From assembly GCA_001600635.1 (NCBI GenBank), contig BCKL01000013.1, positions 156,722-220,721 on the forward strand: 64,000 nucleotides of DNA, read 5' to 3'. Source of the DNA: Leucosporidium creatinivorum (Eukaryota > Basidiomycota > Microbotryomycetes > Leucosporidiales > Leucosporidiaceae). Positions within the stretch are counted from its first letter, which is position 1, and the number at the start of each line of letters is the position of its first letter. Of the stretch, positions 10,934 through 22,149 are shown piece by piece. The notes under the pieces were generated by a model, which was not told the origin of the DNA, ran no database searches, and saw only the letters and a list, made by a program, of their open reading frames with translations. A program made the position numbers and the translations under genes.

Positions 10934-12736
10934 CTTGAGTGGCTGATGAGGGTTAAACGGCGCTGAAGAGCTGAGGAATGTGGCGAGCAGCGAAGCGCAG
11001 AGTTGGTGAGGGGTGAGGTGGGGTGCTGTAGGCTGGTAGGCGAGTGAGGGTGCTAGGCGGTAGCTCAGAGGGATGAAGGCGAGATGGCCGAGGAGTGAGA
11101 GGTAGGAAGGAAAGAGAGGAAGCGCGAGCAGCTCAGCTTTTTCTACTCGGAGCCGGTGCTCTCAGAAGCTCGAGCAAAGCGGACGCCAGCAACGCCCTCA
11201 CTGCGCTAGGGGATCACCTGTCTACTGTAGGGGATCAGTACACCTCCTCAGCCCCACCAGAGCTCAGTCGCACTCCACCCTCGACTCTCAAGCCAATCCC
11301 CTCTGCGCCGAGCTGTCTGCGAGCCCCGCCGCCCTCCTTCTCACACCTCTTGCTCCTCGCGCATCGCATCAAACGAGCTCAAAGTCACATCTAGCGAATC
11401 AGGTGGAGCTAGGCAACCCCTCCCAGCCGGGTTTGGGACCAAGGCCGGCCCCTCGGCGCTGGATTTTCAGCGCCGAAGAAACGAGGACGCAAACGAGCCT
11501 GTCCGGCCAGCTGCAGGACCATAGAGGGGTTTTGGGAGATTTTGAGGGATGCATCATCTGTCAGAGCGCTACCCTGGAGAGTCCTGCCGCCCCACGCCTG
11601 CCATCGAGTCCTCCAGCCGTCGTTCTCATCGCCGAGCCCATCCGCTACCTCAAGCGAAGCTTGCTGCTCCCTGCTAGGTGAGCCGCTGATCCACTCAAGC
11701 AGCGCCGAGCTAGGGCTGGTAGTTTCCCTCCCTTTCGCGCTCTGCCCTGGCTCCCGACCTCCTCCAGCACGTTCACGGAGAGAGGGGGACTCGGCGCCGC
11801 CCTCCCGCCGCGACTTCGGATCAAGCCGTTCCCTGCCAGGTTGACGGGATGAGCGAGGTTGGTTGAGCAAGACGAGGTGGAAGAGAGAGCGGCGAAACAT
11901 CTCCAGAGCTCCAGAATGACCTCTCGAGGCGTGCAATCTAGCACGGTGGCGTCTCGGCGCGCTCGGGAGTGGCTCACGCTGCGACCAGCTGAGGGTCTAC
12001 AACAGCTTCCGTAGACCTATTGCTTCGGTACATGACCTAAAGAGCACTGGTAAGGCGCGGCACTCACCAGCTGTGAGAACTCATCCGTAACCTGGAACTC
12101 GAGCGCTGACAGAGCGGCTCGGCGCTCGGCGCTCGGTGAGGGAGCAAGAGGTTGCAGGCAAGGCGAAGGACCAGCGAGGTGATACTGAGTGGTATAAAGA
12201 CTACACAATGATAGCAGAGCGCTCATCATCAGCACATTGTGACACCCAACGAGATCTGACCGAATCTTTCAGGCGAGCGGATTGGCAGACCGAGGTAAGG
12301 TCGGCGATGGATCCAGAGGGCGCGATCCGGTGAGATCTGCTCGGATGTATCTACGTACAGGTACAAGAACCCGTTCCCGAGCCCCGTGCTTGCTCAGGCA
12401 ACCTCAATGAGCTGCAGAAGCCACCGAAGAGCCACGACGAAGGCTCGTTTTCACCCCCACATGGCCGCTGGGAAGGGAGGGAGAGCTGCAGAGAGATAGC
12501 CTGAGGGAGCAGAGGGTAGACCGAGAGCAGTACAGTAGCCCAACGACCGAGAGCAGGACAAAGGCAGAGCAGGACTCAACCAATTCGACGGCCGAGCAAG
12601 GAAGCGCCCATCGATGGAAGGGACTTAGAGAAACGCGGCGAGCGCCAACCCTCGCTCTTTCCTTCCTCCCGCTCTGCAGTTTTACGTCGAGTCGAGCCCA
12701 ACTTCACCCACACTACAGCTTCTCTTATACCTCAAC
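10934..12736. promoter_or_regulatory. Long gene-free region upstream of pyruvate kinase
   Basis: No convincing exon is seen in 1.8 kb on either strand. The right part is expected to be the pyruvate kinase promoter and 5' leader, ending in a pyrimidine-rich leader with CTCAAC just before the ATG. Two copies of TAGGGGATCA lie about 20 bp apart near 11209-11240; AGGGG is the core of the fungal stress-response element, but whether it works here is unknown. Confidence 0.45.
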
Positions 12737-15198
12737 ATGCTTGCTACCGAGTCCGTACGTAGCCATAGCTTACTCTGGTGTGTTGCAGCGAGGCGCTGAC
12801 CGTTCGACGAGCATCTTATCGTCTCTCCCCAACTCGCTTTTCCACGTTATGCAGGTTTCCAGTCAGCTCGAATGGCTCACCACCCTCTCGATCCCTCCCA
12901 AGTTCGAGGCTGATCTCACTGGCAAGAACTTGCGCAAGGTGAGTGAGCGGTGCAGCGTTGCGAAAAGTCGAGGGAGACGGCGCGCCGGCGGAGATGCTGC
13001 AGGGGTCCAGGGAGCGACCTTGCAGAGCAGCAGGGCGGTAGAGCTGACTCTATACATCTTTCTGTAGACCTCCATCATCGCTACCATTGGTAAGTCGCTG
13101 ATCTCGGCGCTCGAAACGTGGACCCAACCGCGAAGGACTCCTTGCTAACGCCTTGCTCGCCCTCAGGACCCAAGACCAACAGCCCCGAGATGATCGCCAA
13201 GCTCCGTACCGCTGGTGTCAACGTCGGTGAGCTACAGCCATTCCAGCACCACCGAACCGCCAGGCGCTGACCGCTTTCGAATGACGCAGTCCGCATGAAC
13301 TTCTCGCACGGCTCCTACGAGTACCACCAGTCGGTCATCGACAACACCAGGGCTGCCGTTGCTCGTATGTACATGCTCTCCGGCTTCCCCTGCTCTCGCT
13401 GACCTCTCATCGACTTGCAGAGGGCCCCGAGGGACGCCCCGTCGCTATCGCTCTTGACACCGTCAGTACACCTCTTCAACGGTCGCTTCAGGGTCCGATT
13501 GCTCACCAATCCTCACGTCTACAGAAGGGACCCGAGATCCGCACTGGAAACATGGTCGGAGATGTCGACGTGAGCCTTTCTCGGCGCTCGGCCGTCGCTC
13601 GGTCGCTGAGCCTCTTCCCCCTTTTCAGATCAAGATCCCCGCTGGTCACCGCATGCAGTTCTCGGTCGACCCCAAGTACTTCAACGAGTGCACTGACAAG
13701 GTCATGTACGTCGACTACACCAACCTCCCCAACGTGATCTCCCCCGGCAAGCCCATCTACGTCGACGACGGAGTCCTCTCCTTCAACGTTATCTCCATCG
13801 ACGGCACCACCGTCGAGGTCGAGGCCGTCAACGCTGGAACCCTCTCCAGCAAGAAGGGAGTCAACCTTCCCGGAACCGACGTCGACCTTCCCGCCATCTC
13901 GGACAAGGACAAGGCCGACCTCACCTTCGGAGTCAAGAACGGCGTCGACATCGTCTTCGCCTCCTTCATCCGTCGCGGACAGGACATCAAGGACATCCGC
14001 GAGCACCTTGGACCCGACGGCAAGAGCATCAAGATCATTGCCAAGATTGAGAACCTCCAGGGAGTCGCCAACTTTGACGAGATTCTCAGGGAGACCGACG
14101 GAGTTATGGTCGCTCGTGGTGACCTCGGAATCGAGATCCCCGCCAGTCAGGTCTTCATGGCCCAGAAGATGATGATTGCCAAGTGCAACCTCGCCGGAAA
14201 GCCCTCCATCTGCGCCACCCAGATGCTCGAGTCGATGACCGTACGTTTCTTTCGAGCGTCGGCGTCCTTCGTACACTCGGTTGACCTCTGTTTCTACGCC
14301 TGCAGTACAACCCCCGCCCCACCCGTGCCGAGGTTTCCGATGTCGCCAACGCCGTTCTCGATGGCGCCGACTGTGTCATGCTGTCCGGAGAGACCGCCAA
14401 GGGAATCTACCCCATCGCTGCTGGTGAGCTGTCTCGCTTTGGCCTTTTTGACGAGCCGAGCTGACTTCGTTCGCTCCTTTTTATAGTCGAGATGATGGCC
14501 GAGACCTGCCTCCTCGCCGAGTCGGCCATCTGCTACCCTCCTCTCTTCAACGAGCTCCGTGCCCTCGCCAACCGCCCTACCCCTACTTCCGAGACCGTTG
14601 CCATGTCCGCCGTCGCCGCTGCTCTTGAGCAGAACGCCGGAGCCATCCTCGTCATGTCGACCTCCGGAAACACCGCCCGCCTTGTCTCCAAGTACCGCCC
14701 TCCTTGCCCCGTCATCACCAGTACGTCGCGGCTGGTTTTAAAGGGCAGTCGACTCCAAGCTCACCCTCCTTCGTCTCGCAGTCACCCGCAACGAGCAGAC
14801 CGCTCGCCAGATCCACCTTCACCGTGGATGCTACCCCATGTTCTACGATGCCGCCAAGCCTACGTCGAACGAGGGATGGCAGACTGATGTACGTTCACAC
14901 GCGCCTGCCGCTTATGCTTGGCGCCGAAGCTGACTTGATCTCTCTCCTCCTCACAGGTCGACAACCGTATCCGGTATGGACTCGCCAAGGGACTCGACCT
15001 CGGCGTTGTCAGGAAGGGAGACACCATCATCGCTATCCAGGGATGGCGCGCCGGAGGAGGATCGACCAACACCGTCCGTCTTCTCTCCTCGCTCTCCTTC
15101 CTCCTCTTCGCGCTAACCTCGTCTTCACCTCACAGATGCGTATCCTCAGTGTCCCCACCGCCGACAGCGGACTTGTCCTCAAGCCCGTCGACGTTTAA
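12737..15198 (+). CDS. PYK1: Pyruvate kinase
   Basis: About twelve introns interrupt a product of roughly 530 residues that aligns end to end with yeast Pyk1. Seen in order: [28 protein letters not shown] (substrate and K+ site), [13 protein letters not shown], the lid (B) domain, [20 protein letters not shown], the active-site signature [12 protein letters not shown] with catalytic Lys, [12 protein letters not shown] (Mg2+ site), [38 protein letters not shown] and MLSGETAKG, ending with the C-domain allosteric region. It makes pyruvate and ATP from phosphoenolpyruvate and ADP in the cytosol. Codons are strongly biased to C-ending forms, as expected for a highly expressed gene. The first coding exon is only 18 nt (MLATES). 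Confidence 0.97.
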
Positions 15199-15635
15199 AC
15201 CAAAATATAAGCTCGCCGGTCGGTGCTTGCAGAGGGAGGGTCGTCGTGGAGTGGGGGAGCAGCAGCAAGGCATTCTCGTTTCTTTGTGTGTTTTTGTGTC
15301 TTTTCGTGTGGTGGCAGTAACGCTAGATTTTGCCACATCATTCCCTGCCTCTGGAGCGCCGAGAGAAGCGAGACCGAGAAGCGAGCACGACCGAACGCCG
15401 AACGAGCGAGGATGAGGAGCAGGCGAGCAAAAGCCTCGTGCGGCGGATCTAGCTTCGTATGTACATGTTGCAAGCAAACCACTGCCCCGAGTACAGCGCA
15501 AACCGAGTCGCCGAGTCTCACCTGCAGCGAGTGTGGTCAGCTCCGAGTGCTTCGCGCCGAGCGAGACCACGAGATCCGAAGCTCAAGGGGAATCGTGGGA
15601 ACTCACTAAAACCCACTGAAAACCTTCATCTCCCC
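15199..15635. other. Convergent intergenic region
   Basis: Shared 3' flank of pyruvate kinase (plus) and the next minus-strand gene. It contains T-rich tracts (about 15275-15310, with repeated TTTTGTG/TTTTCGTG) that may serve 3'-end formation. No gene seen. Confidence 0.4.
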
Positions 15636-16889
15636 TCACACAAAGCTGCCCAAGCCAACCACGTCCATCAGAGCACCGAGCCCCTCGCGCATAGCACCTC
15701 GCTTCTTCCTCCTCACGCCACCGCCCATGTCGTCGCTCCTTCCGTCTCCCTCCCAATCCAACACACCACCTCCTCCAGCGAGCCTAGCCCTGGAGTAGGC
15801 CGACAGCTCCCCGTACTCGGTCCAAGCGCCTTCGTCGAGGTGAGCCGGCGTCGACATGTCGAAAGCGAGGGAGTGAGAGGAAGGGACTCGGGAGATGGGA
15901 GAGGAGGAAGGGAGGGAGGAGCCGGGAGTGATGGGACCGGAGTGGGAAGTTTCGGGGAGGGAGAAGGTAGGAGGAGGAGTGGTGGTGTCGAGAGTGGACG
16001 ACCAAGGCCATTCGATAAAGTGCTCGGCGAGGGCGAAGACGCCCCAGCGGTCTTGAGTCGCCAGGAAGGAGTGAGCGAGGTCGTCCAAGTCTTGTCCATC
16101 TGGCGAGGTTGACTTGGTGGAGTGGTGTGGTCCGCGAGTGGAAGGAGGAGGCGAGTGAAGCGGCACCGAGCGAGAGCCGACCGGCGAGGAAGGGTTCGAC
16201 ATGCTGAGGCTGGTGAAGGAGAGGGAGGGGGTCGAGAAGGGCGAGCTGGAGTGGGAGGGGCGGAAGTAGTCGTAGTCCGAATGAGGATCCTCTCCTTCCT
16301 CAAACTGGTCGTGCCAGACGGCGAGAGCGATCTTGGTGCGCTCGGTGCTGCCAGCGGGCGTTCTCCTCGACCTATACCCTCCTCGCGTTCGAGCAGGGAT
16401 GAACAGCTCTTCTCCATCCTCCTCATCATCGTCATCCGGCCCTCCCCTTCCGCTTTCGCCTCGGCCCCACCTGCTCCCTTCGCCCTCGGTCCAGCCGCCG
16501 AACCTCGACGCGCGAGCTCCCAGACGTTCCCACCATCCATCCTCTTCATTCAGCTGCGCTCCTCTCCCCCCCATCCTGCTACCTCCGAGTCTCGCCTCGC
16601 TGACGTCGACTTGAAGCGCGAACGGATCCGTCGTCGCGTCAAACCCTCTCGTCGTAAAAGTCGAGTCGAACGGCCATGGAGCACCTCCCGCTGCTCCTGT
16701 ATTGTCCGACAGTGCAGCCATGGCGTCCGAGACTGAGGACGAGCGAGCACGTCCGCCGCGTCTGTTCTTGCCGGTCGCCGATAGCCCCGCATCCTGCTGG
16801 GTGGTGAGGGGGGTGAAGCTGGAGGAGAGCGCTGCCCGTGAGAGTGCTCGTTGAGAGCGTTGGAGCCCGCCTTCGCTGTTGGTTGGCAT
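15636..16889 (-). CDS. Hypothetical low-complexity protein, conserved C-terminal segment possible
   Basis: An uninterrupted frame from ATG at 16889 to TGA at 15636 encodes 417 residues. It is Ser/Gly/Pro-rich and probably largely disordered, with an acidic patch (DDDDEEDGEE) and several short ordered-looking segments: KIALAVWHDQFEEGEDP and RWGVFALAEHFIEWPWS. The extreme C-terminus (KKRGAMREGLGALMDVVGLG) is basic then hydrophobic. I do not recognise the family. A GCTAAC plus TAG acceptor-like pair upstream, near 17015-17030, suggests a 5' UTR intron. Confidence 0.55.
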   Translation of the reverse strand: MPTNSEGGLQRSQRALSRAALSSSFTPLTTQQDAGLSATGKNRRGGRARSSSVSDAMAALSDNTGAAGGAPWPFDSTFTTRGFDATTDPFALQVDVSEARLGGSRMGGRGAQLNEEDGWWERLGARASRFGGWTEGEGSRWGRGESGRGGPDDDDEEDGEELFIPARTRGGYRSRRTPAGSTERTKIALAVWHDQFEEGEDPHSDYDYFRPSHSSSPFSTPSLSFTSLSMSNPSSPVGSRSVPLHSPPPSTRGPHHSTKSTSPDGQDLDDLAHSFLATQDRWGVFALAEHFIEWPWSSTLDTTTPPPTFSLPETSHSGPITPGSSLPSSSPISRVPSSHSLAFDMSTPAHLDEGAWTEYGELSAYSRARLAGGGGVLDWEGDGRSDDMGGGVRRKKRGAMREGLGALMDVVGLGSFV

Positions 16890-17153
16890 GACGAGAAGAG
16901 CGAGATGATGGCGAGAGATCAAGAGTTGGCGCCTCTCGCAGCGAGCTAAGCTGGCTCCAGCATGTAGTCTCTTCTTCGCTGCACTCGGAGACGGTCAATG
17001 ATGTAGAGCAGGTCCACTACAGGCGGTTAGCACCTCTGAGAGGCTCCAAGCTCAGTCTCCCACAGCGCCGAGCCCTTTGTCGGCCTCAGTCACTCTCTTT
17101 GCTCTCAACCCCGCTTTCGATGGCTAATGATGAGATATGAAGCAACGCTGAAG

Positions 17154-18756
17154 CTACTCGTTCAAGTCTCCTGCCTCAGCCTCGTTGGCAATCGGCACTC
17201 CCTTCTCGTCGAGATAGCGAAAGAGATCCTCGGTCGTGGGTTCGTAGGCCTGTCGGGGCGGGGAGTGAGGTATGTTGGGGGTCAGAGTTGTAGCTCTGAC
17301 ATATATTAGTCAGCCCAGACTCACCCAGTGGTTCAGGGTCTGCCTGATGCCCTTGCTGACCTCCTCGACGTCTCGCTCGACCTCGCGAAGCTTGGCCTTT
17401 TGATACTTGCCGTAGAAGATGCGTCGCCAGCGACCAGAGGCTTCTCCAGCGAGTCTGTGGAGATGTGCACAGGTTTCAGCAAGAGCCCTGGCCGACGGTG
17501 GAGGAAGCGAGCAAGACGTACCGGTCCCAGCGCCCAATTTGTCGGTCATCCTCGTCTCCAATACGGCGGCCTCGGCTGTAGAGTGACAAGAAGTAAGTTA
17601 GAGTAGCTGAGTTATCTCTCGGGCTGACTCACAAGAAGCGGCAGTACCACTGGAACCAGCCTCGAGCATCATGCTCGGCGACGATCCATCCGTTCTTCTC
17701 CCACTCCTCATACGGCTGCCCGACTTTGGCTCCCCACTTGTTGACCTTGCCATCGTGAGGTTCCGGTCGAGTGAGGTGCTGTTTGATGTCAAAGGAGGGG
17801 AGGGGTAAGCGCGAAGAGGCGAGCAGGGGAGGGAAGGGAAGGAGGGTGAGAGGGTGGAAGCAAATCAGCACAGGTTTAGAAGCGAGGCGAGATGCTGCGA
17901 AAGCGCACAGTGGATAGCGGGAGTCCTGACCACCATTCTAGATACCGCAGAGATTGTTAGCGAGCGAAGGACATGGGGAGAGGATCGCCTCGGCGCTCAC
18001 CTTTCGGCAAGTCGTCCCAGTCGTCGTGCAGCTCCTTGCCAGAGCGTTTGCTCTATTAAGCGGGATGGTCAGCGGACTCCAAAGCGGAACAGAGCTCAAG
18101 CGCACCTTAATAGCTCGAAAAAAGCCTCCGCCGAAGGAGCCTTGCCGCAAGATCTCTCTGCGAAGCACGATGGATCAGCGGAATGCTCCTGAGAGCGCCG
18201 AATAGAAGCACCACTCACTCTGGTGAAAGGTTGGGAAGGAATGTAGGGTGTCCCTCGAAGTGGAAAGTCCGGCTAGCATCTCGAGTTGGCTCGGGCGCAG
18301 CTGCGAAGGGAAGCGAAAGGTGAGCTGGAGCTCGATTTTCAGCGCTGTAGCACACTCACTCAAGGTATAGTCTCGCTGTCCGTTTCCGGGACTGAGCTTC
18401 TTCCCAATATGCTTCTTCCTAGCTCCCTCCGAGTCGTCTCGATCTGCGGCAGCTGTTGGTCGTCGCGCGGGGCTCGTCACGGCAACGGCAGCCTTGCGAC
18501 GCTTCGTACGAAGTGCTGCAGCAGAAAGAGCCCCCTCTGGTTCATCCTTGGCGTCCTGCGCCTCCTCCTCCGGTTCTGCCTTGCGCTTCGACACCGGCGA
18601 GCTGATCGCCTCCTTCGTGACGTCTTGCGATGCCCTCACGGCGACTGCAGCCTTTTTGCGAGCAGGTGTAGGCTTCCTGGATGCTGAACTCGACTTCTGT
18701 GTACTGGTAGAAGCTACTGGCGCGTCTCCGCCGAGACTAGAGCGAGTACGAGCCAT
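17154..18756 (-). CDS. Conserved protein with GWFQWYCRF motif, function unknown
   Basis: About eight exons splice cleanly from ATG 18756 to TAG 17154, giving roughly 370 residues. The first about 130 residues are basic and low-complexity with KRKAE and TKRRK nuclear-localisation-like runs. The conserved core follows: FEGHPTFLPNLSPEEILRQG, SFGGGFFRAIKSKRSGK, HDDWDDLPKEWW, VNKWGAKVGQPYEEWEKNGW, then RGWFQWYCRFFRGRR and DDRQIGRWDR, ending in a basic region (GRWRRIFYGKYQKAK). I recall similar cores with this Trp-rich GWFQWYCRF block in other fungi and some algae or bacteria, but no function. The basic tail could mean a nuclear role; that is inference. Confidence 0.7.
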
Positions 18757-19293
18757 TCGAGAAGCGACGCGAGCTGGAGGGTTTGTGGGCGGGACCTTTG
18801 AAGACGAGGTGGCGGCGAGAGTCTCGATGAATAGCTGGTTAAGGCAGTTGCGACTGATGTGGGCTCGGCGATCGGTCGGGGTCGGTCGTCGGCGAGAGCA
18901 GAGGCGAGAGCGGCGAGGTCAAGAAGTTGAAAGCCGAAGCCACTTGAGTTGCTGAAGCACGACGCCGCGATTCTTGGGTTCTTACCACATTCTCGCACCA
19001 GTAGTATCGATCTACAGCTCACCACTGCAGCCCGCCCAACCTCTCGCCTCAGCTTAAGGTTTGTCACTCGCTCCTGCTCTCCTGAGCCCTTCCCCGGATC
19101 GCCTCCCCCGTCGCTTGCGCTTGCAGCTTGTTCGCTGCTGGCTCTGCAGCTCTTGCAGCGGTAGCTATGATGCTGATACATCTCCTCGTAGCTCGCCAGC
19201 TGTCTACTCGCCAGCACAACTCCTATTTCATCACTTCCGCATTCGCCAGAAACGCGCTTCGACCTCTTGCCTTCACGCCGATTCTCGCCCAAC
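18757..19293. promoter_or_regulatory. Divergent intergenic region
   Basis: Lies between the minus-strand GWFQWYCRF gene and the plus-strand monooxygenase gene. No exon is supported. It should hold both promoters; no element is recognised. Confidence 0.4.
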
Positions 19294-21901
19294 ATGGTCT
19301 CAGAGAAGCAAGTCATCGCTCAGACTAGTGCAGCAGATAATAAGGAGCACTATGGAGTGTGAGTACCGCCCTCCCACCTCTCTTTGGCTCAGCCCAGCTC
19401 ACGGCGCTCTCTCTCCTCAGGATCATTCTCGGCGCAGGAGTCTCGGGACTCGGTGGGCGAGGCTGCCTCAGCAGGAGAAGCATCTGCTGACATGATCCGA
19501 TGTATCACAGCTGCCAACATCCAACTCAAGCGCAAGCTGGGCTTCACCGACGTGCTCTGCTAGTTCGCTTCCCACCCTTCGCCTCTGTATCCTCTCCAGC
19601 TTGCTAACCTTTCTCGTGACGTACAGTGAGAAGTCGCAAGACATCGGAGGAACTTGGAACGCGAACCGGTGAGTGCTCTGTCGCGGTGCAGCATTGCTGC
19701 GACGACCGACAGCGTCCCCGAGGTTGTCCCCGTGAACTTAATCCTTTCTCGGCATACAGCTACCCGGGCGCCGCTTGCGATATCCCCTTCTCCGTCTACT
19801 CCTTCTCGGTGAGTCGTGATCACCTCGCCATCCCTTCGTCGCTGACCCTACCTCTCTCGGCCAGTTCGCTCCTCCCGTCGAGCATGGAGTCGGCACTCAG
19901 TGGGCTGCCCAGCCCGAGATCATGGGCTACCTGTGAGTTCGTCTTGCGCACACCATAGCTACAGCATAGCTCACTCTTCCTGCCTCCAACAGCCACTCGG
20001 TGCAGCGCAAGTTCGAGGTCAAGAACATCGTCTTCGGCTCCCTTTGCACCGAGGCCTCCTACTCGCGCGAGACTGGCCTCTGGACTCTCAAGATCAAGGA
20101 TGTCAAGACGGGTCTCGAGAGGATCCGAACCTGCAACGTCTTCATCTCGGCCGTCGGCGGTCTTGCCACGCCCAACGGTCCACCTTTCAACATCGACGAC
20201 TTTGACGGCTCGGTCTTCCACAGCGCCGAGTGGGATCAGAGCGTCTCTCTCAAGGGCAAGGATGTCGTCGTCGTCGGAAATGGATGCTCGGCCGCTCAGA
20301 TCGTTCCCGAGATCGTCAAGGAAGTCGGAAGCCTCACCCAAATTGCTCGGTCGCGCCAGTCCATCATCCGTCGTCCCAAGGCGCCCGAGTCGCAGGTCAT
20401 TTACTGGCTGAGGAAGTATGTTCCTGGTGTGAGTAGTCTCTTTCCATGTCTCGCGTCAGTCGAGCTCCGAGCTGATCCCTTCCGTCGCTTCGCAGTTCGG
20501 CTACCTCCTCCGAGCCATCATCTTCTTCGTGTTGGAGTCCTTCTTCGTACGTCCTCCGCACACTATTCCGCTCATCTGTCGAATCGCGCTGACTTGTACT
20601 CCTACAGCTGATTAGCGACATTACCAAGGGCAAGAAGAAGCGCGAGAAGACCCTCAAGGAGATCGACGAGTAGTGAGTCTAGGCGTCGCCTTCCTCCTCG
20701 CAAGCTTCTAGCTGACGTACTTCAATCTGCAGCATCAAGGAGACAGCACCCAAGAAGTACTGGGACGTCCTCAAACCTGACTTTGACGTCGCCGCCAAGG
20801 TGAGCTCGGCGCTCGGTCGCGGTCATATCCCTTGCTGACCAGATACCTCGTGCAGCGTCGTGTCTTCGACAGCGGATACTACAAGTCTCTGAACGACCCC
20901 AAGATCACTCTGCTGCAGGACGATACAGTCGTCAACGTCAAGGGCGACCAGGTCATCACCAAGAACGGCGTCAAGGTCAAGGCCGACATCATCGTGCTGT
21001 GCACGGTAGGTTTTTGCTACCCGAGCTTCGACGGTTCCGAGCTGACCCGTCCTTCTTCTCGTAGGGCTTCCGCGTTCGCGACTGTGAGCTCGGCGCCCCT
21101 CCCCCGTCGACCTTCGCTGACCCTGCTCCCTTCCTCAGTCCTCTTCCCTCTCAAGATCTACAATGGCGAGGGAGTCTCGCTTCAAGATCGCTTGACGGAG
21201 AACAAGGTCGCTACCTTCCGCGGTACTTGTGTGCAGGACTTCCCCAATTATGTGAGCTCGCCCCAAGTTCGTCTCGCTTCCCGCACGCCGCTGACGTTCT
21301 TTCGCTGTCAACCACAGTTCTGGCTCATGGGTCCCAACACGTGAGTCTATTACTGTCCACCTGCTCTCCGGCAAACGTAGCTGACTCCCACTCCCTCGCA
21401 GCGCAACCGGTCACTCCTCGGTCATCTTCACCTCCGAGTGCCAGATCACGTATGTCTTCTCGCCCTTTCCACTCTCCTCCTCCTCTGCTGACTCTCCCTG
21501 CCCTCCCGATAGCATGATGCTCAAGCTCGTCAAGCCCATCCTCCACCAACTGAGCCAAGTCAAGCTCCTCCCCGTGCCCGCCCCTTCGGTCGAAGTCACC
21601 GCCGAGGCGCAAGCGAGGTACAATGCCGACGTGCGCAAGGAGATGAAGAAGAAGGTGTGGGAGAAGGACGGCGGGGTGTCGTGGTACGTGGATCAGGAGA
21701 CGGGGTTGTGCACGGTGAGTTTCGAGGCTCGTCGGTTCGCCTTCGGCACTGGAAGTTGTTGCTGATTCGCTCCCTCCCCCTCTCCCCCCTCGACTGTTCT
21801 CTTTACTCTTTGTGCAGACTCTCTACCCCTGGTCGCAGGTTCACTTTTGGTGGAAGGCGAGCTGGCCGAAGGAGTCGGACTTCAAGCGCCTCGGCATGTA
21901 G
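19294..21901 (+). CDS. Flavin-dependent Baeyer-Villiger-type monooxygenase
   Basis: A gene with about sixteen short introns encodes roughly 600 residues. N-terminal FAD Rossmann motif GAGVSGLAANIQL, then YEKSQDIGGTWNANRYPGAACD, typical of class B flavoprotein monooxygenases. The Baeyer-Villiger fingerprint FxGxxxHxxxW is present as FDGSVFHSAEWD, followed by the NADPH Rossmann motif VVVVGNGCSAAQI. A hydrophobic segment (GYLLRAIIFFVLESFF) suggests membrane association. It should use NADPH and O2 to insert oxygen next to a ketone or to oxidise a soft nucleophile; the substrate is unknown. One exon ends with a GTTCGC donor (codon TA|T before GAG AAG). Confidence 0.88.
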
Positions 21902-22149
21902 ATAGCCCTCCCTTTATATCGCACGTGTAGACGACTCCTCGCTGTATCGAAATCTATATCATCGTACCCATCTCTTCGCTCTCTTCGCACTAACCAGCAG
22001 GGAGCAGTGGCAAAGCACTCCTGGTGCAGCTCTCGGCGCGGCGCATGAAGGAGAGGTTGAGACGGATCGTATTTCCTACGTGACTGAATAAAGACTACTA
22101 CTGGGGGACAAAGGCTTTGATGGGGAGTGGTTGGTGGGTTGTTGGACGC

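Noticed and set aside
13503-14276. 257-codon minus-strand frame rich in Gly, Val, Asp and Leu
   Set aside because: Antisense to the strongly codon-biased pyruvate kinase exons; no independent evidence.
16890-16922. Eleven extra N-terminal codons on the hypothetical gene at 15636-16889
   Set aside because: The frame opens at TTG, not ATG; the first ATG is at 16889.
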